A stretch of 64,000 nt of DNA from Tetrapyrgos nigripes (lineage: Eukaryota; Basidiomycota; Agaricomycetes; Agaricales; Campanellaceae). The stretch is from contig JAACJM010000003.1 in the NCBI GenBank assembly GCA_013368315.1, forward strand, positions 1,116,001-1,180,000, read 5' to 3'. Every line of letters begins with the position of its first letter. The stretch's first letter is position 1. Position numbers and translations under genes: made by a program. Below are positions 48,638 to 59,250 of the stretch, one piece after another. A model generated the notes under the pieces. The model made no database searches. It worked only from the letters and a program-made list of their open reading frames with translations, and had not been told where the DNA came from.

Positions 48638-50076
48638 TCAGTCTCTGATGACCTGCAAGTTAAATCTCGGGAGAAGCGATCTCGAAGGTCCTAGACTCCT
48701 GACCAGTATTCCCAAAACAAAGAAAGCGGCGTATGCTCTGGGCCCTTTCACTCGTGAACCCACTAGCATCGATGTCCGCAAGTACCATAACCAAAGCAAT
48801 CGGCGGTACTTCATCAACCTCTTTAGAACTAATTCGAAAATCCAACCTAACAGTATGTAGATTTTGGAGCTACGGACTGCTGCCAGATGCCGTTGCTGTT
48901 GCCCACGGACAAGCCGCAGAGGGTCTTCCGTTTCGTTGACAGTCATTTCACGAGCTTGCACGAACATGAGTTTGGCGGGTCGATCAGAGATATTTTCAAT
49001 GTAATAGACGTTGCCTGATTAGGATTGTGAGCGCACATCTAAATCGTATGAAACAAGTGTGGTTACCTCGTGGTACCATGAAGGTGCCTCCCGAGGCGAG
49101 TATGAAAGAGGTCATGTGTATTCGGACATTCACAGCGCCGTCAAGGACATGGAAAATCTGCGTTATCGCTCAGAAATGAAGTTAGACTTAGTGGAAGAGA
49201 AGAACGCGGCATACATATGTGTTGTCTCTGACACTTTTTGACTCTTTCTTCCCGCCCTTCGGTATGTACAGGTATCCCGACGCCATAAAGGACCCGTCGA
49301 CAAAGACCTTCGTGAATGACCAATTTCCTTGGGCCGCAGAACCCATCTCCTGGGAAATCACCTTCTCGGTGTATGTTAATCCTATAGTCAGACACGAGTC
49401 AGATATACATAACAACGTAGAGGTGCAGTGGCAACTCACGTCTTTGTACCTCCATCTCCGTCCTAAAATCCATCACATTCCCATTCGCTTCGGTATATTC
49501 ATCCCATCCTTGCTCAGGATTTAATCCCGACAAAGCGATAGAAGACTTGGACTTCCTCCGTGAGGCTCTGCGCGAGATAGTTGTGCTGCTGCTTGTGCTT
49601 GACCCTGCGACACTTTCAGGTGGTGGAGAGACGACGCGCGCTTCTTTCCCAGGGCGCGATACAGAGGAGCCCGAAGACGAAGACCCTGAAGAAATTGGCC
49701 CCAAGTGTAATGTCGCAGTCGAACTGGTGCTCTTGTGCCGCATTGCACTCTCTAGAGGACGTCCAACTTGCTGCACCTGTTCATCGGATTCGGGCTGCGT
49801 GTGAGATTGTGTTGGTGTCTCCATTTCCTCGCCCTCTGCCTCAGATGCTGCAGAGGCGTATGCGTCAACGGGTGAACTAGCTGCTGTGGAGGCCGTGCCT
49901 CTTGAGTTTGGCCGTATGATGGCTGGATCGCCGGAAAGAGAGTCGTCAGATTCAGACGGTGGCGTGATGGAGGTAGTGTCCAAAGAAGGTTGGTAGGGCA
50001 TTGTAATGACTTGAGGTATGTAGTCGGACGAGAAGGATGGATTGAGAAAGGTTGTAACGGACCTGCACGGCCGCAT
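48638..50076 (-). CDS. CENP-C/Mif2-like cupin protein (divergent paralog)
   Basis: A long Ser/Pro/Glu-rich start is followed by SGLNPEQGWDEYTEANGNVM then DF, EVQRRLTYTEKV, NWSFTKVFVDGSFMASGYLY then IPKGGKK, VRDNTY, and after an intron IFHVLDGAVNVRIHMTSFIL, ASGGTFMVPRG. A further intron leads to NVYYIENISDRPAKLMFVQA. This is the Mif2/CENP-C cupin homodimerisation domain. The CENP-C motif, a short Arg/Trp-containing element that binds the centromeric nucleosome and normally lies before this domain, is not recognisable; only a basic SRRASRRKSKSS stretch is there. After the cupin the frame continues for about 90 residues with an unusual hydrophobic tail (LLGWIFELVLKRL). It may be a duplicated, repurposed CENP-C. 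The exact start and the C-terminal end are uncertain. Confidence 0.7.
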
Positions 50077-51327
50077 TTAGAGTCTAGACTCGTTGCCAGC
50101 CGGTTGGGTAATCTCACGTGGCCTGGCGGACTTTGAACATTATCTTAGACGCTGCATTCAAGCTGCATTCCTCTTCGAGATAACACTTCCAGCAACTTCA
50201 AGTGCCTTTGCGACTTGGCTCGTCTAAAAGGCCACATTTTGCACCGGGATACCGCTTCATTCAGAATAATCACACTACTATTCCCGCGGCCCGCCTTGGT
50301 GATCTGCCTCTTGGTCGTTGCCATCACATTTCGAATTCTGTACACGCGGCTCCATTATGACTGATATCTGGCCCTAAAACCAAGTGCTCGGGGCAGGAAC
50401 TTTCAAAATCGTTTAGAAGTCAAGGACGTATGCTATTGCAGAAACACTCAAGCCTCAAGCTTCTAGATCCGCATCTATCATATCCTGACTGTAGCAATGT
50501 CAAGGAGACATGAAGGCCGAGCTGAAGAAGAGAGCGGCTATTGAGCGGTTTTCCGTCTTTGCGTTCTCTCTGACTCACTCCACGACGTGCGAAGCAATTG
50601 GAGCTATAACGCAAGTTGAACGTTGCATGAAGCCTTCTCCCGACAGTCAATGAGATCGGTGTGGACTAGTCGATTTCAAGGCACCTCGTATGCTTCCAAC
50701 GAAGCTCTTCAATGAACTTGTCAATGACTCTTGGAGCGGCTCAAACTGATAATTCTTTCCTGTTCAAACTACTTATGTGGCAGGCGTCTACTGCAGTTGT
50801 CCGCAGTTGAACTGCTGAGCTTTGGCTCATACGCGAATCGGAAGGCATTGTCTGGACAATCTGGGCAAAATCTGGGAGTGAAAGGATCCCCCTCTTTGCT
50901 GTTCCTGCGCGTATACTACATTATCATCGTTCAGATTTCTCTTAGACTGTAGCATATAGCGTATGATTTTCCGGAATTTAGCATGATTGACCATGCGGGA
51001 TAGCCAAATCTTGTGAGGAATGTCATCACTGACAGCGGCCAACCTTTGAGGTCTGCGCATGTGTTTTGAAAATGTTCCAGTTGTGAAATTTACCACTAGC
51101 TTCTGAGTATCGTACAAGTAGATGTGTGCTATAGAAAGCGATATAATCGTAAAAATTGTACTGAAATAACGATAGATAGTTGTCACTGGGGTATTGTTGC
51201 AAACTCGTCGTATGGTAGCCGTAAAGAATGGCAAATGGACACTGCTTTCCAAACCTTCTATTAGGTGGCCCAATAACGTCGCCCCGTTCTCCAACCCATT
51301 TCCTGGCACGCGAGCACTTCGAACTCC
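50077..51327. other. Intergenic region
   Basis: About 1.25 kb. A minus-strand open frame at 50827-51309 (160 residues, with IYRYFSTIFTIISLSIAHIY) begins 18 bp after the neighbouring stop codon, but its composition and lack of a family match make it doubtful. Otherwise nothing is recognised. Confidence 0.35.
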
Positions 51328-52270
51328 CTACGGTTTTCCTGCGTTCTGCAACAGATACAGCGTCTTTATGTCTGGAATCACCCTCTTTTCCGTCATGAAA
51401 TAGTCTATGATATCCTGTGCGCCGACTTTGACCGCCATTCTGAGCATGGGAGCAGTGACAGTAAGACGGTCAGGTAGTCTACGTCTTTTAGTACTCCCAT
51501 TCCCCGATGCAAAAGACGAATAATCCGTCCTCTCGACCAATGTCTTGACCATGCCCAAATCCTTTTGACGGATGGCTACCATCATAGTCAACCCGTCTTT
51601 GCAAGAGGGAAGAGCGCCGCGGGAAAGGAGAAAAGAGACGAGAGGGACGAAGGAGAGTTGGACAGCTTTGGTTAGGGCGTAACCCGAATGAGAGTTGGGA
51701 TTTGGTGGAGGGAGAGGAAGTGAAAGGGGCTGATAGGAGGATGGTGGTTCGCCATAGATGACTTGGAGGAAAGGAAGCGGGTCATGCTCCACTGACCAAC
51801 CAAAGGGATCCTCGGTATTGCTTGTACTCTTTAGGATTTTAGGTGGCAATTGGAGATTGCGAAAGAGTCTCCGAGGTAATTCTGGGGTGTTTGTCCCAAT
51901 GAGGAGATGGTCATAGCTGTAATTTTTGAAATAATTGACGATGTGATGAAGGACGGGAAGAGAGCAGAGAGGGTAACGAAGGACACGAGAGTAGACGTCC
52001 GACGGTAACTGAGGCTTTCCTTCTGGTTTGCTCGGAGGAATCAGCCTGCAAGTATTGGTTCTATGGTCGGTAAGGGCATGATAGAAAATATATTGCGCTT
52101 GGAAATAGTTAGACGCGCTTTTGTAGACATCGTAAAGGCGTCTGCAGGTCAGTGGTAGATCAGAAGATAATGCATAGAGCTGGATCTCGTAGAGAAGCTA
52201 GAAAATGCCAGTTAGAATGAGAAAAAAAGAGGCAAAGCAAGCATACCTCGACCGGCAAGAGTGAGAGCAT
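51328..52270 (-). CDS. F-box-like/ankyrin-type fungal protein
   Basis: The start ATG at 52270 opens a short first exon MLSLLPVE, spliced at a clean gtatgc donor and ttctag acceptor to LLYEIQLYALSSDLPLTCRR then LYDVYKSASNYF. This start is typical of fungal F-box-like proteins, in which LLPxELLxEIxxYAxSxxLP forms the Skp1-binding helix. The C-terminal half (LTKAVQLSFVPLVSFLLSRG then ALPSCKDG, MVAIRQKDLGMVKTLVER and LRMAVKVGAQDIIDYFM) has the spacing of degenerate ankyrin-type helical repeats. About 300 residues. A substrate adaptor role for an SCF ubiquitin ligase is inferred. It is divergent to the SAPS gene, with only 51 bp between start codons. Confidence 0.75.
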
Positions 52271-52321
52271 CAGACAAGCTTGTTGCAACCGCAATTTGTA
52301 CCGCGACTCTCATCTATTTCC
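52271..52321. promoter_or_regulatory. 51-bp divergent inter-start region
   Basis: Only 51 bp separate the ATG of the F-box-like gene (minus, 52270) from that of the SAPS gene (plus, 52322). Any promoters must overlap the opposite gene's first exon, so the two 5' untranslated regions probably overlap. Confidence 0.6.
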
Positions 52322-55300
52322 ATGTTCTGGAGGTATATCTTCTCTTCCTCTTCTCTTTCCTCGTCCCTCAGTACTACTTTTTATAGGTTCGGATTCCACA
52401 ATGCGTCCACTATCGACAGCTTGCTCGATAAGGACCAGGTTAATCTCGAATCCATCCTAGAAGAAGACGACCTGTTACAGGAATGCAAGGCCCAGAACAC
52501 ACGACTCATCGAATATCTGGGCAGGATAGACGTTCTCAAGCAGTTATTTGGCTACATAACTGGTCAAATCGAGGGTCAGGGAGAAGGCCGCCAAAAATAC
52601 CCCTTCACTGCTACCCAAGTCTTGTGCAGCGAAATATGGTCTGTCGTCGAAACCTGTATCTCCCATCAAGAGGAGATACTTGGACCTTTTTGGGACGCCA
52701 TCTTAGACCTCAGCTACGACGAAAGGAAGACTCGCCAGGCCATGGCCGGCCATTTCGCCAAAATAAATGCCGTGTTCCTCAGTAAAAAACCGACAGAGGT
52801 GTGTCCAGGCCAACCGCATGCTTAGGTGTTGTCTCAACTGTTTCGAATAGATGCTGGAATTTATTCGTAGACAACCCAGTATCGTTGAACGCATTCTGAG
52901 GCACGTTGATAATGCCTCTATCGTTGACCTGCTAGTTCGGATTATACAACTAGACGATTACCCCGGCGGCGAAGGTGTCCTTGAGGTACGTCTCTCACTC
53001 CCTTCGGACTTTCACTATCTTATTCATACCTTTCCAGTGGCTATCCTCCGAAGACCTAATGGGCAAACTCCTCTCCATGCTCTCCCCTGCACATCCGCCG
53101 GATACTCACCAAGTCGTTGCAGACCTCATCAAAGGCATCATCTCGTTCTCCTCATCATCATCGCCAGCTCCATCCATGTCCCTTCCCGATTCTATGCAAC
53201 CCAATTCCCTACCCTCAAATCGATTTGCCCGTCAACTCGCCCGACCATCAAGTATCCAAACCCTCGCTTCATACATCTTCTTCGACTTTTCTCCATCCCG
53301 AAATGTTCTTCCACCCAATCCATTTCCTGTCCTCATCGACCCTTCCAAAACAATTATCAACGAAGACGGGGAACGCGTCATACCCCCTGAAGAGCTTCAT
53401 CGAATAAACGAGCAAAGGGAGAAGGAAAGAGAAGCCAGACTAAAATGCGAACTGCCTCCTACGTTTGAAAGTGCAACTAGCTCAATTGTTCAATCAATTG
53501 GGGTTGTAACGGAATTGATAAGGAAGAATAATTCGGATTACTTTGAACCTTATCTATTCCACACATTAAGGAATAGGTTGATCCAGGTTCAACAGCAGCA
53601 GCAGCATGGTCTGGAAGCTGAAGAGGGAAGAGAGGTGTTGGAAAGAGCGATGAAGGAGATGGTGGATAGGATGGGTGTGGTACATTTAGGACCGCTTTTG
53701 GAGACTGCGTCTGAGAGGATGGATGAGTTAATTGGGTGTCTGAGGAAGCCGAGGACATTGGTGAGCCTACCTGCTCCTCTCTCTATGTTGCTGGAATGAT
53801 GATATTGACCCAATATGTATTAACAGTCTGAACCGCTACCTACGACTGTTCCTCCTCCCCTCGTCGCTCCTGCGCCTCATATTCCTCTTGCTTCGACTGG
53901 AGAATCAGAACAACTATCGTCTGGTTATGATTCGACGGCGACAACAACAGGAGAGACAGGTACAAGTACGAGTACTGTACCCGAGACACATAAAAACAAC
54001 ACTACGACCACGACCACTACACCGCTCACCTTTGAACGTTTCCGTATCTGCGAATTGCTCGCTGAATTGTTACATTGTTCCAACATGGCTATACTCAATA
54101 GGGACAAGGAATGGGGAAGGTTGTATGACGAGGGTGAGCATCTTCGTCTCAATCATCACACGTCATCTAATTCTGTTTTCATTTCACTTCTTGCTCTTCT
54201 TTTGATCTTTTACTGACTCATCACCTCGACATCTGACAGATGGAAAGCTCCAAGGCGGTCTTGGAGCTCTAGAAGAACTGGCCAGGTTAGTTAGTTTTGG
54301 TGGAGCTGGCCAAGAGGACGAGGAAGGTGAAGGTGATGATAGAGATCGAGAAGGGCAAGGACAAAGTCAGGGATATAACGAGACACACACTGGTCATGGG
54401 CCCGGACCGGGAGGAACAGGAAGAGGTGGTCATAGCAATCACAGAAGAATGGAATCGGAATCGGACATGGATATGGAGTTAGAGCCTGCGTTGGAGTTGC
54501 CTGTTTCTGGGGCCGGGGTTGAGGGTAGCGGCAGTGGTCCTTCACGACACACGTATGAGCATAAGAGTAAGGATAAGGATAGAGATGTGGGTAACGAGGA
54601 TAATGATGAGGAAGAAGACGAAGATGAGGTGATGGGAGGAACTTCGTCTGATGAGCCCGGCAGTTCAACAGATGAGGAAGTGGAGGACGATGAGACCATG
54701 GAGACCATGGAGGAGATTGTGATGGAACAAGAGGAGGAGCAGAGCTTGTCGAAGGAGAAAGCACAAGACAAGACAAAGGAAGGGCTGACCTCGAATCGTG
54801 TGAGCGGAAGTGACTCAAAAACTGAGGGCATCGATATTGAAGTGGAAATGAATGATGCCAAGACGTTGAGAGGTGCCAAAGACGAGGATTTGGTCCCCGG
54901 AGAAAAGCTTAAGAAGAGATTCTTAGACTTGCGTGTGCTGGGGATGCTACTGGTGAGTGCCTTACGTTCTTTCCCTTGCCAGCTTTCTGCCTGTAGCCAA
55001 GCGGTTTGCTGATTACCGATACAGGACCTCTTTTTCGAGTTTCCCTGGAATAACTTCCTCCACAACGCCGTCTACGACATATTCCATCAAATACTTACAG
55101 GCCATGTAGACAGTGGGTACAACAAGGAATTGGCGATATCCTTGTTCAGAGATGCAAAGTTGATGCACAGGATCGTAGAGGGACAGAAGAGGAATGATGA
55201 AGAAGTGTATGTGGTTTACTCTTTCTCTTTATTTTGTATTCCTTCCCATGCTAAATCTTCTTTTTTTTCCTTTTCATTGTACAGCTCAAAACCCAAAGGC

Positions 55301-56500
55301 GTTCGTCTTGGTTACATGGGTCACCTAACTCTTATGGCAGAAGACGTCATCACCTCTCTCGAACGCTTCCCATTTGACCTACGCCAGCAAATCATCGAGC
55401 ATGCTCCTAATCCGGAATGGAACGAGTACGTCGCTGGGAGGTACAACGAGACAAAATCAAGAGATACGGCGTTACTTGGTGGTGGAAAACCTGTTATAGG
55501 GCCTGGCATGAGGGTGATGGGTGGAGAGGCCGGAGGACTGCTCGGCGGTAGTGCTGGAGCTGCCGGCTCCGGGAATGGCGGCGCAGGAGAGGGACGAACA
55601 ACTCGGTGGAAAGTTGACGAGGACGAGCCGAATACGTTGACTTTGGCGCCGATTACTGGAGGCGGGGACGAAGGCCAGGGAGGTATCAAGGGAGAGTTTA
55701 GAAGGTCGATGACTGGTAAACCAACCAGGGAAGCTAGTGCTGATTTCGGTGTTGCACCGATGGACGATATGGATGATGGGGATGATGGAGGGGACATGGT
55801 CCAAGTGAGTGGTTGCAGCGCAATTACACGAGACCATCTGACCTGTTCTATCATTTTCTAGCTCTCTAGATTCGGCTCAACGGTACAAGACGGTTTTGGA
55901 GATTCTGATGATGAAGACGACGATTCAGGGTGGTTATCAAAGTCCACATTCTCTTTGAGGAACCCACCGACGTTGTCTGGTCTTCAAGAACGACAACCGT
56001 TGCCTGCCAGCGGATTTGACGTCTGTGTTGTTCTACAGCATTACTCTATGGATTTTTTCTCATACTTTCTTCATACAGGACGCTTTTGACCCCAATACGT
56101 CTTCTGCCCGCTCAGACCCATTTAGTCCGGGTGATGATGTGCGTAGCCTGTTTCCTTCTGTCTTATATCCGTTCTGACAATCATCTTGGCACAACAGGAC
56201 GGCTTTGGTCCCTTCTCTGATTCATCAGCCGTCGGCGGCGCTGATCCCTTCACCTTCTCTTCCTCTTCCTCCGACGAAATGGATGATTTCGGTGGAGACA
56301 GCTTCGGTGACTTCGGTGATTTTCAAAGCGGTGATGATGGAGAAAGTGATGGCCAACTGACCCCTACTGCTGGGAGCTGGACCGAGTTTGGGATTAGTAG
56401 TGTGAGTGAATCATCTGAGGTAAGAGATAGTAGTAAGGAGGGAGATGGTACTGGTGAAGAGGATAGTCTGAATCTGAAAGGACTTTCAAAGAAACCGTGA
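52322..56500 (+). CDS. SIT4-associated SAPS-domain protein (PP6 regulatory subunit type)
   Basis: Start MFWRYIFSSSSLSSSLSTTF, then FGFHNASTIDSLLDKDQVNL then ESILEEDDLLQECKAQN, LIEYLGRIDVLKQLFGYI, MLEFIRRQPSIVERILRHVD, EWLSSEDLMGKLLSML, SIVQSIGVVTELIRKNNSDY, RFRICELLAELLHCSNMAIL and LDLFFEFPWNNFLHNAVYDI. These are the ordered SAPS helical repeats of Sap155/Sap185/Sap190 and human PP6R. The proteins bind Sit4/PP6-type phosphatase and direct it in cell-cycle entry, nutrient signalling and ER-to-Golgi traffic. Long acidic, Ser- and Gly-rich insertions (around 54330-54830 and 55480-55800) and a DDFGGDSFGDFGDFQSGDD tail separate or follow the repeats. A five-Gln run lies near 53590. About 11 exons and more than 1,100 residues. 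Confidence 0.9.
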
Positions 56501-58143
56501 TCATGACTGATGACGGCAAGGAGAGCTCCAGCCTCCCGGTGTATCATATCCTGTGGTTCTTTATTTACTCCATACTGTACACCCACATCTTCTCGGCTTA
56601 AACTAACATTTTTCTTGTTCTTTTTAGACCGACTTGTAGCTTTTAGACTTGAAAGAAAGGATGTTCTACCGTTTCGATCTTCCCTGTGGATACAGTGGGA
56701 TTTGTGCCTTGCTCTAGTTAGGCTCGTCAACTGACTGCGGCCTAATCAGCCTTCGTTCATTTGCTGCTTGCGGACGCAGTATGCGCACCCTCGCGACGAG
56801 CACTCGGATGTGTCACCACCCCCAGTGGCGGCAGATAGCGAGCAGCAATTCAATGCAGAGCAGATTGAAGGGAGAACTGCCACCCTGACGATCATTGTCG
56901 ATTTTACTGGTGGAGGATGGCCTTCAGCATCGGGTTTCTCTCGGCGGTGGCGGGCGGGCGGTGGCGGATGTCGTATGCTACTTGTTCTGTCCCAAGGTTT
57001 TGATGACTCAGTGGCACATTCAAAGACGGGTTAACGTTGATTCAACTACTTAGGATACTGAGGTTGCTCAAAGAATCAGAACTCGACGTAAGGGGTAGTA
57101 ACAATGATGGGATGGGAGTACTAGTACCTAGTACAGGGGAATTCGTAATACAGGTAATAGAGCATCACCGTCCGGGGGAAGGAAATGTCAAGGAAATGTG
57201 CCGTTGAACAGAACATTTTCGAGAATCGAAGCAGGCTCATGAAAAGTCCCTGTTCAAACATTGAGCTTCTCGACTTCTCCAAGACCGTGTTGGACAATGA
57301 CTATATTTGCAGGAGCTCTAATTCTTCCTATTAGAGTATGTCAGAAGCACTACATAGCCAAGCCAACACGATGCTCAGTCCAGACTACAGTCGTAACTTT
57401 TCTTGTCTTCTGACTTGGCGTCGAAGAGAAGGAGGAATCTGGAACGCCTACAAAGACAACACGATGTTGCCTGATGTTGTACATGGGAGGAACGCCAAGC
57501 AAGTGACAATTTGATGGACGTTGACCATGACCCGATGAGGGTCAAAAATGCCCGCAGACGCACGACAGCTATATACAGTCACTGATAGTGACAGGGAGAA
57601 TGTGCATAGCAACAAAAGTCTTGGAAGCGTCCAAGCTGTGATTTCTGAGTAAATCAATTCTGATAGGTATGTAAGTATGAACATAGCATAGCTGAATGCG
57701 TTACAATAAATTGAGCGAATTAATAGACTAGAGGGAGACAGACAAGGTGCTGAGCTGTTGCGGAAGTAACACCTGAGTGGTAGAATGAAGGGTAGGAGGA
57801 AGAGCGGGCGATAGCGATGAGAAAAGGTGTGAGGGTGCGGTAATTGGTAGCGGATTGAGAACGCGACAAGCAGGTGGTGTGATGGGTATGGGATGGCGTA
57901 CACGGGATATATGGCAAGTGAGTTTCGTGAAGAGGATGACAATGATAATACAGTGTTGATTGACCTTGTCGAGGTCGGGAACCAGTCTGCAGAACTAGAG
58001 TTAGATCCTTGAAGGTACAAGTGGGCTATAATATGCCGAAGACGTTATAGGGCGATCGAAAACTCACAAATACAGAGATATCCCAAGAAAAAAGAAAGAA
58101 ACACTATACAGGGCAGGCATACGACTCAGAGCAGAAGGCAGGA
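56501..58143. other. Long intergenic region
   Basis: About 1.6 kb between convergent genes (SAPS and the small membrane protein). A 190-residue minus-strand frame at 57448-58020 is Ser/Leu/Tyr-rich with no domain and probably lies in untranslated sequence. A gtactagtacctagtac palindromic motif is present near 57118. No gene is assigned. Confidence 0.4.
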
Positions 58144-58709
58144 TTATCGTTTATCCCAGTAGTACTTGGGTGGTTTCTGCGAGGGATGTTCAGGGTAGAG
58201 ACTGTTGGATGATCGTTTCAATGATGTTACAGCTGGATGTGGCTGGTTTGATGATCAGGGTTCGCTGCACGACACGAAGGCGACGTTGTACACACCTTTT
58301 TAGTCCCAGCGCCTTGGTACGAAATTTCTGACGAAACAGACCCTGAACGTTTGTTGGAACGCGGATGTGATTGTTGGTGTGAGCTCCTTTCTGCTCTCTC
58401 TGCTCTCTCTGCGTCCTGCGCTTCCAGCTGTTGAAGATGACGTCTTCTGGTCCGTCGAACCTGGAATATGACGGTTGCTATTATGGCTGCGATTATGACG
58501 ACTGCAAACGACGGTCATTGGGCGAAAACTAAACAGAAAGGAAGAAACACACAGATAGCGACGCCAAGGCCTATCTCCCATTGTGTACCAAGATGACCTG
58601 AAGAGGACTCGCTAACGTTTCAATGCATATTAGATATGGATTAGATGCAGCCTGACAGGACCACTTACGGTTCTTTCTCCAAGGGATTGCTGGTGTCGTT
58701 AGAGGACAT
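58144..58709 (-). CDS. Very small single-pass membrane protein, unknown function
   Basis: Four short exons give about 100 residues: MSSNDTSNPLEKEPESSSGH then LGTQWEIGLGVAIF, one membrane segment (IGLGVAIFVIIAAIIATVIF), a basic stop-transfer (QVRRTRRRHLQQ), a charged helix (LEAQDAERAERAERSS), a Ser/Lys-rich stretch and a final exon KPPKYYWDKR after GAGTKK. Each join uses a good donor and acceptor, and the membrane segment is only continuous after removing the 51-nt intron in it, which supports the model. There is no signal peptide, so it is probably a type III membrane protein with its short acidic N-terminus outside or in the lumen. I do not recognise the family. The basic, aromatic end could be a sorting or binding signal. 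Confidence 0.65.
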
Positions 58710-59250
58710 TTCAATGGAGGGTCGGGAGGGATGCGTGCGTCAAGACGAGGGGAGGCAAGTCGGTCAATGCAGTCCGAAAGGTCTGACTTAAGTATATTGC
58801 CGGGGACCAAGAGTTTCTCGGCGACATTTAATCGCCAAGAGATCTTGAGCAAAAAAAACCAAGCTGTGCCAAGAAAACATTCCACACATAGACAATGACA
58901 TTTCAATACGCTGAGGCTTTTGTGGTGGTCTGACCTGAATGCATTCTGTTTCCTGTTCATTGCGATTGTCGATATTCTTATAGCATTCGGTCATCGTAAG
59001 TCTTGTGCACAGTGCATTTCGTGAGGCTGGGGAGCATTCCATCGAGTACATGTATGTTGCTTACCATGTATATCAGAAAAAAACCTCTAGCTCTCGGCTG
59101 TCCATGCCGGCACAAACACACAGAAGTAGCCAAGGAGTCTTGACTGGTCTTGAGAGGAGACGGTGTGTCAAAAAAAATGAGTTTCGGAGCTTTGAATTGC
59201 CCCTGTCCCCTCCGACGTCACGTCGGTGGTCACGTGTCACACTAACGAAC
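58710..59250. other. Divergent intergenic region
   Basis: Shared upstream region of the small membrane protein (minus) and the FAHD1-like gene (plus). A gtcacgtgtcac palindrome (E-box type, CACGTG core) lies at 59229-59240, 10 bp before the FAHD1 start. Otherwise nothing is seen. Confidence 0.4.
59229..59240. promoter_or_regulatory. CACGTG palindrome (bHLH-type site)
   Basis: A perfect 6-bp CACGTG core inside the near-palindrome gtcacgtgtcac lies just before the ATG at 59251. CACGTG is the known site of Cbf1/Pho4-type bHLH factors in fungi. A single site this close to the ATG is suggestive only. Confidence 0.35.

Noticed and set aside
50827..51309. 160-residue minus-strand open frame starting just after the F-box-like gene
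   Set aside because: Composition is unlike the neighbouring genes and no family or splice support was found. Mentioned only in the intergenic entry.
57448..58020. 190-residue minus-strand open frame
   Set aside because: No domain, no signal peptide logic and low-complexity Ser/Leu/Tyr composition. It lies downstream of a real gene, probably in untranslated sequence.
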